A stretch of DNA of 42,616 bases from Aquimarina aggregata (GCF_001632745.1 NZ_LQRT01000014.1:1-42616), one strand, 5' to 3'. Numbered from the stretch's first letter, positions 28,750 through 36,394 are shown. Numbers and translations: made by a program. The notes: generated from the letters alone by a model not told the origin.

Positions 28750-29028
28750 ATGGCAAGAAAACTTGTTTATAAAATAATTCATTTATTACCAGAAGGGTAT
28801 TCTGAAGCAATGTTTGATGGTAAAAGATACGGAATTACCAAATCGAGTTTTAACAATAGTAATTCCTTAAAAATATATGGTGAAGAGTTAGGAGGGAACA
28901 ATTTTATTAGCCTTAACTATTACCGAACAATTTCAAAAGAAATGCTAAAACCCTGTGAGATGCCAGAAGAAAAAGTCATTCATTTTTTAGAAAATATGGA
29001 GGTCATTTCACAATTCAATAAGAAGTAA
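28750..29028 (+). CDS. Small conserved protein linked to msrA
   Basis: A 92-aa soluble protein without signal peptide or membrane segment. Sequence features are LVYKIIHLLPEGYSEAMFDG, KRYGITKSSFNN, EELGGNNFISLNYYRT and KPCEMPEEKVIHFLENM; I remember similar small proteins beside msrA in other Bacteroidota but not a proven function. It lies 60 bp after selO and 23 bp before msrA, suggesting a shared transcript and a role in oxidative protein repair. The single conserved Cys in KPCEMPEEK is a candidate functional residue. Gene reality is well supported by codon pattern and spacing; function is unknown. Confidence 0.8.
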   Translation: MARKLVYKIIHLLPEGYSEAMFDGKRYGITKSSFNNSNSLKIYGEELGGNNFISLNYYRTISKEMLKPCEMPEEKVIHFLENMEVISQFNKK

Positions 29029-29051
29029 ATAACAATATAAATATTTGAAAT

Positions 29052-29543
29052 ATGAGCACTAAAAAAGCATATATAGCAGGTGGATGTTTTTGGGGAATGG
29101 AAGACCTTTTTAGAGTACGTCCAGGTATAGTAGATACCGAGGTTGGGTATATTGGAGGTGAAAACGAATTTCCTACGTATCGAAATCATCCAGGACATGC
29201 TGAAGGTATAGAGTTAACATATAATCCTGATGAAACTTCTTTTAAACAAATATTAGATTACTTTTTTAGGATTCATAATCCGACTACGATCGATCAACAA
29301 GGAAATGATAGAGGGTCAAGTTATCGTTCAGCTATTTTTATTCAAAATGAAGAAGAAAAAGAAATAGCAGAAGCAGTAATCAAGATTGTTGATGATTCTA
29401 ACAAATGGGAAGGAACTATCGTCACTACTTTAGAACCATTTACAGTTTTTTGGCCTGCAGAACCAGAGCACCAAGATTACCTTGTTAGAATCCCTAATGG
29501 GTATACATGTCATTTTGAACGATTTAAAGAAAGTTTCGTTTAA
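29052..29543 (+). CDS. msrA: Peptide methionine-(S)-S-oxide reductase MsrA
   Basis: A 163-aa MsrA with the GCFWGMED active-site motif (nucleophile Cys12), the [22 protein letters not shown] block that binds methionine sulfoxide, and [26 protein letters not shown]. The enzyme reduces the S epimer of methionine sulfoxide in proteins, in the cytoplasm. No second resolving cysteine near the C-terminus in the usual form is obvious apart from Cys in [10 protein letters not shown], so recycling may depend on that residue or on thioredoxin directly. It follows the small linked gene by 23 bp. Confidence 0.96.
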   Translation: MSTKKAYIAGGCFWGMEDLFRVRPGIVDTEVGYIGGENEFPTYRNHPGHAEGIELTYNPDETSFKQILDYFFRIHNPTTIDQQGNDRGSSYRSAIFIQNEEEKEIAEAVIKIVDDSNKWEGTIVTTLEPFTVFWPAEPEHQDYLVRIPNGYTCHFERFKESFV

Positions 29544-29629
29544 TATCTCATTGTAATATTCTAAATAAGAAAGAAAATTTAGTTCTTTAAGTCATACAAA
29601 ATGAAAAGGAATCAATTTTCAAAAATAAA

Positions 29630-29662
29630 TTTGGTACAAATAGGATAATTGTGTCATATTTG
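29630..29662 (+). promoter_or_regulatory. Promoter of leader unit A
   Basis: TTTG at 29630-29633, 21 bp, then CATATTTG at 29655-29662, one base off the -7 consensus. The same -7 box followed by CA (CATATTTGCA) occurs at 30019, upstream of unit B. Expected start is about 29669. Confidence 0.6.
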
Positions 29663-29698
29663 CATCTTAATTAAGGATAAAAAACAAGTTTTAAACCT

Positions 29699-29764
29699 AT
29701 GATATTATTTTTAACACATAAAAAGGACGCTGAAGAGCTGTTTTTAAATCACGATTATAGGTAG
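29699..29764 (+). CDS. Possible 21-aa leader peptide of unit A
   Basis: ATG to TAG frame placed about 30 nt after the predicted transcription start. The codons span the antiterminator-like GGACGCT. There is no run of a single amino acid, so classical amino-acid attenuation is not evident. Translation is a guess based on position. Confidence 0.35.
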   Translation: MILFLTHKKDAEELFLNHDYR

Positions 29765-29792
29765 CAGAACTAGAACAAGATATAAAATCAGA

Positions 29793-29820
29793 AGCGTCCA
29801 AGAAATTGGGCGCTTTTTTT
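29793..29820 (+). terminator. Intrinsic terminator of unit A
   Basis: Stem AGCGTCCAA / TTGGGCGCT (9 bp, one G-T pair), GAAA tetraloop, then a run of seven T. The core GCGTCCAAGAAATTGG is repeated in unit C. Confidence 0.85.
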
Positions 29821-29994
29821 ATGATCTTTTTTTAGAAAACTACTTGTATCTAATCAAATACCATTTGAGAGATAAGTTTAAGAGTAACAGTTGATTATAG
29901 ATTTAGAATATATTCGTAAAAATACGGATAGGGATTGTAGTGACTTTTTTTTAATATAAGTGTTTGATTATCAGTAAAATAATTTTGTTTTTTA

Positions 29995-30026
29995 TTTGTG
30001 TAATTCAAAAACTAGATTCATATTTG
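29995..30026 (+). promoter_or_regulatory. Promoter of leader unit B
   Basis: TTTG at 29995-29998, 20 bp, then CATATTTG at 30019-30026. The -7 box and its next two bases are identical to those of unit A. Start expected about 30033. Confidence 0.6.
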
Positions 30027-30077
30027 CACCGCAGTTCGAGAGTTGCCAAAAAATAAACCTTTAATAACCGAAGTATT

Positions 30078-30161
30078 ATGACTTTTATAAAATTATATAC
30101 GATTACTCCAAAAGGACAAGGTCTTTTTTTGGGTATGCTTCGGGACTTCACTTGTAAATAA
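30078..30161 (+). CDS. Possible 27-aa leader peptide of unit B
   Basis: ATG-to-TAA frame preceded by an A-rich stretch (AATAACCGAAGTATT). It ends with LRDFTCK just where the antiterminator-like hairpin begins. Reading is a positional inference. Confidence 0.35.
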   Translation: MTFIKLYTITPKGQGLFLGMLRDFTCK

Positions 30162-30184
30162 GTTTCATTATATATGAAAAGAAG

Positions 30185-30216
30185 TCCGAAGCCTAACTAA
30201 AGTTTCGGATTTTTTT
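30185..30216 (+). terminator. Intrinsic terminator-like hairpin of unit B
   Basis: TCCGAA and TTCGGA form a 6-bp stem around a 13-nt loop, followed by seven T. Weaker than the terminators of units A and C. Confidence 0.6.
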
Positions 30217-30360
30217 ATTTATGCTTAAAAATTTCTGAAACCTAATATCAAACTTGATAAATGATATATTACATATAATCGTAATATATGGGTAAGAATA
30301 AAATTAAGTTTTTAAAAGAATAGTATACATGTGACTTTAAGTCATAAAAAGAATAAGAAG

Positions 30361-30900
30361 ATGAACAATTTATTAGATAAGTATTTATTTCAGGCATTAG
30401 ATGCATATCCATATAGTTTAGAAGAAGCTGTAGAGTGTTTAAATTATGCATTGTCTTATGATGACAAGAATCCGATTGCGTTATGCTTAATGGGGCAGAT
30501 ATATGCAGAAAGCTTAAAAAACTATGAAACAGCAAAAGAGTATTATCAACAAGCATTAAGTGTGGATTTGTATGCTTTAGAGGTTTATCCAAAATATATA
30601 GATGTATTATTATGGAATGAAGATTATGAGGAAGCAGATAAATTAATTGATTTTGCATTAACAGTAAAAGGTACAGATAAAGCCGTTTTATATTTAAAAA
30701 AAGCAATTCTTTTTGAACAGAAGAAGAAGTATAAAAGCGCACTTGAGTTCCTGAAAATGGCAAAACAAAATGCCTACAACAATCAATTTATTAACGATTT
30801 AAAAGAAGAAAAGACAAGAATAAAAGAAAAGATGCCCAATAAAAAGAAGCATAAAACTTCTAAGACATCTTCTAAAAAATCAAAGAAAAAAGTATCATAG
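30361..30900 (+). CDS. TPR-repeat protein with lysine-rich tail
   Basis: A 179-aa protein (start ATG 30361, preceded by purine-rich AGAATAAGAAG; a GTG at 30331 would add ten residues). It holds about four tetratricopeptide-like helix pairs: AVECLNYALSYDDKNPIALC, YETAKEYYQQALSVDLYALE, YEEADKLIDFALTVKGTDKA and YKSALEFLKMAKQNAYN. The last ~30 residues are almost all Lys, Ser and Thr (KKKHKTSKTSSKKSKKK), suggesting contact with nucleic acid or an acidic partner. No signal peptide, so cytoplasmic. It lies between leader units B and C. No specific function is recognisable; TPR proteins generally act as scaffolds. Confidence 0.85.
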   Translation: MNNLLDKYLFQALDAYPYSLEEAVECLNYALSYDDKNPIALCLMGQIYAESLKNYETAKEYYQQALSVDLYALEVYPKYIDVLLWNEDYEEADKLIDFALTVKGTDKAVLYLKKAILFEQKKKYKSALEFLKMAKQNAYNNQFINDLKEEKTRIKEKMPNKKKHKTSKTSSKKSKKKVS

Positions 30901-30972
30901 GATATTTGTAATTATGGACTGGTGAATTAATTTGGAAATTAATAAAAAATTCCTTACATTATATAGATATAT

Positions 30973-31095
30973 ATGAAACAAAATAAAACACATATCGAAC
31001 CGAGATTCCTGTTAAATCAGTGTGATACTCGATGGGTAATAAAAATATCCATTCGAAGAGGGACGTATATTAGTTATCATCAATTTTTTAAATGA
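30973..31095 (+). CDS. Possible 40-aa leader peptide of unit C
   Basis: ATG-to-TGA frame in the same relative position to the terminator as the frames in units A and B. Composition is basic, without amino-acid runs. Not recognised; translation is unproven. Confidence 0.3.
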   Translation: MKQNKTHIEPRFLLNQCDTRWVIKISIRRGTYISYHQFFK

Positions 31096-31122
31096 TTATA
31101 TTTAAAAGAACAAGATATACCT

Positions 31123-31154
31123 AAAAGGCGTCCAAGAAATTGGACGCCTTTTTT
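31123..31154 (+). terminator. Strong intrinsic terminator of unit C
   Basis: A perfect 13-bp stem (AAAAGGCGTCCAA / TTGGACGCCTTTT) with a GAAA tetraloop and a T-run. The core is the same as in unit A, but with compensated stem bases, so the hairpin is conserved while part of the sequence changed. Confidence 0.92.
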
Positions 31155-31492
31155 AATGATTTTAATTAGACTGAATACAAATGAGTAAATACATAAAAAG
31201 TAGTATAATTTTTGGGGAGTAAATATCTGAGACATAAATGATTACAAAATGTCCAGAATTCGTGAAAAAACGAACAGGAATTCTTTTGTTTTATTTGTTT
31301 TTAACTACTTGATTTTCAGTAAAATAAATTCAAAATTATTTGTTAATTTCAAGAAAAATATTCATCTTTATATCATAATAATAAAACAATTTATCATCTC
31401 TTTTTTTCAACTGCGTAAAAAGAATGCGTAGAACCCTAAGAGATTTGTATAACATTTAATTAATAAGTAACAAACAACTAACAAAATTAACA
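31155..31492. other. Gene-free stretch
   Basis: About 340 bp, very AT-rich. Only a 60-codon frame of low-complexity Ile/Phe/Lys codons (31249-31431) is present, which looks like chance. No promoter consensus or hairpin stands out. Confidence 0.5.
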
Positions 31493-31732
31493 ATGAAGTA
31501 TCATCAATTTTATAACAAGGATCAGGAAGCTAAAAAGCACCTGTTGGCCGATGCATTCGGAAGCATCCTTGGAGTTGGGTTGCATACTTCGGTTGTTAAC
31601 CCTCTTCCAAAAATGATATCCATAATACATGGTGTCAAAAAAAAGAAAAGAGCACTTTTATCCCTGTGTGAATACTCTCATGAAACTATACGTAAAAGTT
31701 ATAGTACTTGTAATAAAGCTTTTATTTCATAA
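31493..31732 (+). CDS. Small hypothetical protein
   Basis: A 79-aa basic protein with an A-rich upstream region (AACAACTAACAAAATTAACA) that is typical for translation starts in this group. It begins MKYHQFYNKDQEAKKHLLAD and has a central Gly/Ile segment (AFGSILGVGLHTSVVNPLPK) followed by a lysine cluster (VKKKKRA) and two cysteines. There is no full signal peptide or membrane helix. I do not recognise it. Either a genuine small gene or a remnant of a larger one; the good start context and better amino-acid mix than surrounding frames favour a gene. Confidence 0.45.
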   Translation: MKYHQFYNKDQEAKKHLLADAFGSILGVGLHTSVVNPLPKMISIIHGVKKKKRALLSLCEYSHETIRKSYSTCNKAFIS

Positions 31733-31903
31733 GCCTTTATTAAAGAGATTTACATAAAATTTTAAGTACTCTAACAAAGATGGCACTTTTTGAGTCATCG
31801 TAGTTATCAACTAACCAATATTTTCAACATTGATTTGCCTTTATAGGTTACTTTCATGATTTAAGAGCCCATTCTCTTGAAAAATGATACAGCTATAAAT
31901 GCG

Positions 31904-32141
31904 TATAGTCCTCAAACATTTATTCTAGATGAATGCTTGAGTATAGACTAGAATTCCAATAGAAAATATTAAAAGCTGATCCACCAAAAAAATCCAATAA
32001 CAGTGCGCTATTATCCGAAAAGGGGAAAGTAGGGTAGGGCGACTGTACAGGATTTACTTTCCCAAAACGATCAATTATTTCCCATAGGAGTAGGATGTGT
32101 ATCGCATATCTAACTGGGGTTTAATCCTATGGGCGTACCCC
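31904..32141 (+). ncRNA. Structured 5' region upstream of the small lipoprotein gene, with a possible pseudoknot
   Basis: Three consecutive stems are visible. CTCAAACATT (31911-31920) pairs with AATGCTTGAG (31932-31941), extended by TAGTC/GACTA. GGGAAAGTA (32023-32031) pairs with TACTTTCCC (32055-32063). CCCATAGGA (32081-32089) pairs with TCCTATGGG (32125-32133). Inside the last loop GGGGT (32116-32120) can pair with ACCCC (32137-32141) just outside the stem, forming a pseudoknot. GC content here is clearly above the surroundings. The structure ends about 35 nt before the ATG of the lipoprotein gene, so it could be a riboswitch-like leader or a separate RNA. It does not match a class I recognise. 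Confidence 0.5.
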
Positions 32142-32176
32142 AAATTTAGGAAAACAAAAAAAACAAACAATCAATT

Positions 32177-32344
32177 ATGAAAACTCTAAAATATGTATTA
32201 CTAGCCGTTCTATTAGGAATCAACCTTATCTCTTGTGAAGCTCCTCCTCTAAATGAAGAGGTTGGCATCGAAGAAGTTGAAGTAGAGGCTTTTTTGACTG
32301 AGGATGGTCAAACAAGTGATGAAACCAATCCAGGAGAAAATTAA
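32177..32344 (+). CDS. 55-aa acidic small lipoprotein
   Basis: A 55-aa protein: a lipoprotein signal (MKTLKYVLLAVLLGINLISC, lipobox ISC with Cys20) and a mature tail of 36 residues containing Cys20, about a dozen Glu/Asp, and no Lys or Arg (EAPPLNEEVGIEEVEVEAFL and onward). The ATG follows an A-rich leader (AAACAAACAATCAATT). It lies 91 bp upstream of a sensor histidine kinase gene, with a terminator between them. I infer a possible role as an accessory or signal peptide for that sensor; there is no direct proof. Too short for most gene finders, but the signal, start context and terminator together make it convincing. Confidence 0.75.
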   Translation: MKTLKYVLLAVLLGINLISCEAPPLNEEVGIEEVEVEAFLTEDGQTSDETNPGEN

Positions 32345-32363
32345 TAAACAATATTTTTTTTAT

Positions 32364-32406
32364 AAAGAGGTTAGCTATCTATTTTTTTTATGGCAACCTC
32401 TTTTTT
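32364..32406 (+). terminator. Terminator after the small lipoprotein gene
   Basis: AAGAGGTT (from 32365) pairs with AACCTCTT (32395-32402), followed by a T-run. The loop is long and T-rich. It lies 20 bp after the stop codon and 30 bp before the kinase start, so it may reduce rather than block read-through. Confidence 0.7.
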
Positions 32407-32435
32407 ACTTAATTTGATTATTTTAGAGCAAAAAA

Positions 32436-34391
32436 ATGTTGATTGATTTTTTGAAAATCTTTATCTTATTAATTATCCTCTCAACTTTAGGTTGTAATTC
32501 AGAAAATGGACTTATAAAAACTGAAGAATTAAAGTTAAATTCAATTCAAAGTAATATTAATATAGCTAAAAGTAAAAAAAAATCAAATAAAGAAATTAAA
32601 CAACATCTACAAGAAGCATTATCAATATGTAACGAATTATCAAGTAGTAAAAAGAAAATAGAAAAAATATTTCAGATTTCGTATGTCTATTATTCTTTGA
32701 AGGATTTTATTAGTTATAGAGAAATGAATGAAAAAGCTTTGAAAGAAGCGATCTATTTTAAGGATTCTATAAATATAGCAAAGTCTTATCAGAACTTAGG
32801 GATTTATTACAGATCATCAAAATTAGATATAGCATATCAAAAATTTTATGAAGCTGAAAAAATTTATTCTACTTTAAATAAAGAAGAGTATGATACCGAG
32901 AACCTTACTTTTAATCATGGAAAAGTTTTATTAGATATAGCAAGAATTCTACAAAGAACAAGGCATTATATAGAAAGTGAAGCAACAACTATAAAGGCAA
33001 TAGAACATTTTCATAAGGCAGGAAACCTAAAATATTTACCTATATCTTACACTAATTTAGGTTTCATAGCTAGATACTTTGAACAGTACGATCAAGCCAT
33101 TAATTATCATAGAGAAGCTATCAAGTTTGCCAAAAATACAGATAAGGAAATATCTCAAACTATTCATTCTTATAACAACATTGGTGTCATATATATAACA
33201 ATAAAAGAGTATGATAAAGCTAAAGATTATTTTAATAAGGCTTTAGAATTTAAAGAATTTTTAAGTTTGAACCCAGCACGTTATGCAGGATTATTGGATA
33301 ATTTAGGATACGCAAATTTTTTATCTAACAAAATGGAAAATATTCCAGAGGTTTTTATTAAAACGTTAAATATTAGAGATAGTATTGGAGATAAGAAAGG
33401 TATAATTACCAATACATTACGTCTAGCGGAGTATTATGAATCTATTAATGAAGATAGCATAGCCAGAAAATATGCAAAAAGATCGGAAACGGTATCTTTA
33501 GAATTAAATAATAATCAAGAACTCTTAAAGTCATATTTAATATTATCAAATATAAATTATAATAATGAAGGCTTAGGTTATACTGATAAATATATTACAC
33601 TGAATGATAGTTTAATAAGGGAAGAACGTGTTTTTAGAGATAAATTCGCTAGAATACGTTTCGAAACGGATCAAAAAGAACAACAAATTATAGAGGTTCA
33701 AAATCAAAACACAATCTATCTTTTAGGGATGTTGCTTTTATTATCTGGGATAGGCTTTGCTATTTACTTTTTTAGACAGCGTACACAACATTTGGCACAA
33801 CAAAATAAAATGGTGCAGTTTCAGGCCAGTTATGAGACAGAAACACGCATTTCTAAACGTTTACATGACGAACTAGGAAATGATATTTTTCAAGTAATGC
33901 TGCAATACCAAAATGATCCTCACGATCCCCAAATTAAAGAAAAACTGAATACCTCATATCTTAAAGCAAGAGACATTTCCAGAGAAAACAATGAGTTTGA
34001 AACAGATGAGACATTCTCTGAAGAATTAAACAATATGCTTCATAATTATACTCAAAATGGGATACAATTAATGGCCAGAGGTTTGGATAGAATAGATTGG
34101 GATCACATAAGTAAACCCATCAAAATAACAGTGTATAGAGTACTTCAAGAATTGATGACCAATATGCAAAAACACAGTAAAGCCAAGTTGGTGGTTTTAA
34201 TTTTTTCTAATATCGATAACATATTACGTATCAAGTATTCTGATAATGGAGTCGGAGTTACCAAAGAACATCTTCAATCTAAAAATGGACTCCGAAATAC
34301 AGAAAAGCGTATTCAAGCTATACAAGGAACACTTATCTTTGAATCCGAAAAAGATAAAGGTTTCAAAGCTGAAATTAAAATCCCTAATTAA
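32436..34391 (+). CDS. TPR-containing sensor histidine kinase (HisKA_3/LuxR-coupled type)
   Basis: A 651-aa membrane sensor. The N-terminus is a lipoprotein-like signal (FILLIILSTLGCNSEN). Residues ~60-390 are TPR-like repeats (SYTNLGFIARYFEQYDQAIN, SYNNIGVIYITIKEYDKAKD and others) placed outside the inner membrane. One membrane helix (IYLLGMLLLLSGIGFAIYFF, ~428-447) follows, then a short coiled coil. The phospho-acceptor is His477 in SKRLHDELGND, followed by a HATPase domain with ELMTNMQKHSKA and DNGVG. This architecture is common in Bacteroidota and pairs with a LuxR-type response regulator, which is the very next gene, 12 bp away. The TPR domain probably senses a peptide or protein; the small lipoprotein upstream is a candidate partner. 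Confidence 0.93.
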   Translation: MLIDFLKIFILLIILSTLGCNSENGLIKTEELKLNSIQSNINIAKSKKKSNKEIKQHLQEALSICNELSSSKKKIEKIFQISYVYYSLKDFISYREMNEKALKEAIYFKDSINIAKSYQNLGIYYRSSKLDIAYQKFYEAEKIYSTLNKEEYDTENLTFNHGKVLLDIARILQRTRHYIESEATTIKAIEHFHKAGNLKYLPISYTNLGFIARYFEQYDQAINYHREAIKFAKNTDKEISQTIHSYNNIGVIYITIKEYDKAKDYFNKALEFKEFLSLNPARYAGLLDNLGYANFLSNKMENIPEVFIKTLNIRDSIGDKKGIITNTLRLAEYYESINEDSIARKYAKRSETVSLELNNNQELLKSYLILSNINYNNEGLGYTDKYITLNDSLIREERVFRDKFARIRFETDQKEQQIIEVQNQNTIYLLGMLLLLSGIGFAIYFFRQRTQHLAQQNKMVQFQASYETETRISKRLHDELGNDIFQVMLQYQNDPHDPQIKEKLNTSYLKARDISRENNEFETDETFSEELNNMLHNYTQNGIQLMARGLDRIDWDHISKPIKITVYRVLQELMTNMQKHSKAKLVVLIFSNIDNILRIKYSDNGVGVTKEHLQSKNGLRNTEKRIQAIQGTLIFESEKDKGFKAEIKIPN

Positions 34392-34403
34392 AACGCTAGA
34401 AAA

Positions 34404-35072
34404 ATGTTTACTAAAGTATTGGTTGCAGAAGACTATGAAATTGCCAATCAAGGAATTATAAGGATACTAAACGATCAAATTGGAATTCATAATATTCAAG
34501 AAGCCAAGTATTGTGATGATGCCTACCTTAAATTTCGAAAAGCTTATAATGATAACGATGCTTTCGAATTGTTAATTACAGATCTTTCCTTTAAACAAGA
34601 CCATAAAGTACAAACAAGAACTTCGGGTATTGAACTTATACAAGATATTAGGAGTATACAACCTGATATTAAAGTGATTGTTTATTCTCAAGAAAACCGA
34701 CCTGATAAAATTAATATGCTCTTCGAAAAATATCATATTAATGGGTATGTCTGCAAAGGTCAAAATGCTATTAAAGAGCTAATATCCTGTGTTAATGGCG
34801 TATATCAAAATCAAAAAATAGTACCGCCAGAGTTGAGTAATAATCCAGATTCTGGTAGTATGATTCATCTTGACGATTTGGATATGTTACTTTTAGAAGA
34901 ATTATCTTATGGATATACCAAAAAAGAAATTCGGTTAAAATTAATAGAACAAAACATTACACCTAACGGAGAAAGCTCAATAGATAAAAGAGTAAGTAGA
35001 CTTTTTGACAATTTTAAAGCTAAAAACACTACACATTTAGTTGCAATTGTAAAGGATCTAGGGCTGTTATAG
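34404..35072 (+). CDS. LuxR/NarL-type response regulator
   Basis: A 222-aa response regulator. The receiver (1-~130) has the acidic pocket AED (9-10), phosphorylation site Asp60 in LLITDLS and Lys118 in GYVCKGQ. The C-terminal ~150-222 is a helix-turn-helix region (LLLEELSYGYTKKEIRLKLI, then SIDKRVSRLFDNFKAKNTTH) of the LuxR-like type used by partners of HisKA_3 kinases, although it diverges from classic LuxR at the recognition helix. The gene follows the kinase gene by 12 bp, so they form a cognate pair on one transcript. Targets are unknown; the sigma factor gene and the large surface protein downstream are plausible. Confidence 0.93.
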   Translation: MFTKVLVAEDYEIANQGIIRILNDQIGIHNIQEAKYCDDAYLKFRKAYNDNDAFELLITDLSFKQDHKVQTRTSGIELIQDIRSIQPDIKVIVYSQENRPDKINMLFEKYHINGYVCKGQNAIKELISCVNGVYQNQKIVPPELSNNPDSGSMIHLDDLDMLLLEELSYGYTKKEIRLKLIEQNITPNGESSIDKRVSRLFDNFKAKNTTHLVAIVKDLGLL

Positions 35073-35235
35073 CATTTTAATACACGTATTTATACCATAC
35101 ACCTTATAAAAATGTATTTGGATAAAACATATCTGAAAGATTATTGTATTGGTTTTTTTTTAAGAAAAAATTTAGTTTTTTTTAAAAAAGAATCCAAAAT
35201 ACAGAAATCTGTAAGGACATTTATGTTAGTCGATT

Positions 35236-35243
35236 TATGTTTG
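35236..35243 (+). promoter_or_regulatory. Possible -7 promoter element for the sigma factor gene
   Basis: TATGTTTG matches TAnnTTTG and lies 73 bp before the ATG. The -33 position holds only an imperfect TCTG with 24-bp spacing. Half-match only. Confidence 0.35.
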
Positions 35244-35316
35244 TACCGCGATAGAAAATGAGTGTTAGGAGACGATAAATTTATTCTTAATCAGGAAGAG
35301 ATACAAACCAACTATA

Positions 35317-35904
35317 ATGAAGCATAGTGATCAAATTATCCTAACTGGAATCATTGATGGAAATGAAAAGATATTAACTCGTTTTTATAGGGAAAATATA
35401 CGATATGTTCAAGGGTATATCTTGCGCAATTATGGCAATACAGAAGATGTAGAAGATGTTTTTCAAGATGCTTTAGTGGTATTATTTCAAAAAATGAAAT
35501 CAGGTTTATTAGAAATTCATGTACCACTAAAAACCTATTTTTACGGAATTTGTAAAAACCTATGGAGAAACCGGCTAAGGAAAAAGAAAAGGTTGATTAT
35601 GGAAAATAATGAAATACTTTATGAAAATCAAAGACATTTAGAAGAAGGAGATAACGATACTATAGTAGCTGATATAGAAAATAATGATAGAGAACATCTA
35701 TATAGAAAACATTTTCAGAAATTAAGTAATGATAATAGAAAGTTACTACATCTTTTTTTTGAGGGCAAATCAATGAAAGAAATATCAGTACTTACTGGAT
35801 ATACAGAAGCTTATACCAGAAAGAAAAAGTTTTTAGTTAAAAAACAGCTACTAGAAATGATTGAAGAAGATCCAATGTATGAAGAGTTAAGAGCTATCTG
35901 TTGA
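35317..35904 (+). CDS. ECF-type RNA polymerase sigma factor
   Basis: A 195-aa sigma-70 family factor of the extracytoplasmic-function type. Region 2 (~10-80) contains YGNTEDVEDVFQDALVVLFQKM, the typical acidic core-binding helix. Region 4 (~125-180) contains FQKLSNDNRKLLHLFFEGKS and the HTH MKEISVLTGYTEAYTRKKKF. A long charged linker separates them. No anti-sigma gene is adjacent, which is unusual for classic ECF systems but seen in several Bacteroidota sigma groups. It is followed by a terminator and then the large surface-protein gene. Control by the upstream two-component pair is an inference from position. Confidence 0.93.
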   Translation: MKHSDQIILTGIIDGNEKILTRFYRENIRYVQGYILRNYGNTEDVEDVFQDALVVLFQKMKSGLLEIHVPLKTYFYGICKNLWRNRLRKKKRLIMENNEILYENQRHLEEGDNDTIVADIENNDREHLYRKHFQKLSNDNRKLLHLFFEGKSMKEISVLTGYTEAYTRKKKFLVKKQLLEMIEEDPMYEELRAIC

Positions 35905-36090
35905 TTGAACATTGATAAAAATAAAAGAAGAACTAATAATATAATTGTTGACCTGAATTGTATATTAGTGTAATAAAGATATTATAATATGTCATTATTA
36001 GTCAGTAACTTAATAAATAAAGCTCCTCTAATAAAAAGGTTTAATATCAATTAAAAGAATTACATTTCTTAAAATATGAGAATACCTAAA

Positions 36091-36122
36091 AGATGCATCT
36101 GTTGTATAACTGATGCATTTTT
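36091..36122 (+). terminator. Terminator downstream of the sigma factor gene
   Basis: ATGCATC (36093-36099) and GATGCAT (36112-36118) form a 7-bp stem around a 12-nt loop, followed by five T. A-residues before the left arm can extend the stem. Confidence 0.7.
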
Positions 36123-36394
36123 ATTTGGATAAGTTTCACTTTTTTTGATGAAAAGATTTTATAATAATATAGTACTAGGGTATAAAAGTCTTCATGATAT
36201 AGTAGTGTGCTTTTCATCGAAAAAAAACACGTTTTATCGTTTTTAGCAAGTTTATTTTCGCCTTTTTTTTCAACCTTCCTTGTCACAAAACCTAGCTTCG
36301 TTTAGTCGTTTAGAGGTGAAAAACTAAGTAAATAGACGATATATTTATTAGCCGTAGAAGGTTTATTGTTTTACCGTAGGTGTGTTTGTTAGAG

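Larger units (their letters stand above)
29669..29820 (+). ncRNA. Leader unit A: short transcript with leader peptide, antiterminator-like pairing and terminator
   Basis: About 150 nt from predicted start to terminator. It contains a 21-codon open frame (29699-29764, MILFLTHKKDAEELFLNHDY..), inside which GGACGCT (29725-29731) is complementary to AGCGTCC (29793-29799), the left arm of the terminator. The two foldings exclude each other, as in attenuation. No gene follows directly: unit B begins about 210 nt later. It may be a stable small RNA or an attenuator for a longer read-through transcript. Its 3' part is homologous to unit C. Confidence 0.5.
30033..30217 (+). ncRNA. Leader unit B: attenuator-like leader upstream of the TPR gene
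   Basis: About 185 nt. It has a 27-codon open frame (30078-30161, MTFIKLYTITPKGQGLFLGM..), whose last codons overlap GCTTCGGGACTTC (30137-30149). That segment pairs with GAAGTCCGAAGC (30181-30192) with one bulged G. The second strand of this stem contains TCCGAA (30185-30190), which pairs alternatively with TTCGGA (30204-30209) ahead of a T-run. This is the arrangement of an attenuator: ribosome position on the leader peptide would decide which hairpin forms. The TPR gene starts about 140 nt downstream and could be the regulated gene. Confidence 0.5.
30973..31154 (+). ncRNA. Leader unit C, 3' end homologous to unit A
   Basis: It contains a 40-codon frame (30973-31095) starting MKQNKTHIEPRFLLNQ, then AGAACAAGATATA and the terminator core GCGTCCAAGAAATTGG, both identical to unit A. 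GGGACG (about 31058) inside the frame can pair with CGTCC of the terminator left arm, as GGACGCT does in unit A. No clear promoter box is visible upstream; it may be read through from the TPR gene, whose stop is 72 bp before the frame. The next possible gene starts about 340 nt later. Confidence 0.45.

Noticed and set aside
30269..30763. 164-codon minus-strand frame opposite the TPR gene
   Set aside because: Composition of Leu/His/Tyr runs is the mirror of the TPR codons; the plus-strand TPR gene has clear repeat structure and a good start.
29699..31154. Amino-acid operon attenuators (trp, his, leu type)
   Set aside because: Leader frames contain no runs of a single amino acid and no amino-acid biosynthesis genes follow.
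31249..31431. 60-codon open frame on the plus strand
   Set aside because: Low-complexity Ile/Phe/Lys composition, poor start context and no recognisable motif; typical of chance frames in AT-rich DNA.
29544..31490. tRNA genes or a CRISPR array in the gene-poor stretch
   Set aside because: No cloverleaf with a TTC-type T-loop and no regularly spaced repeats were found; the repeated elements are only the two homologous terminators.
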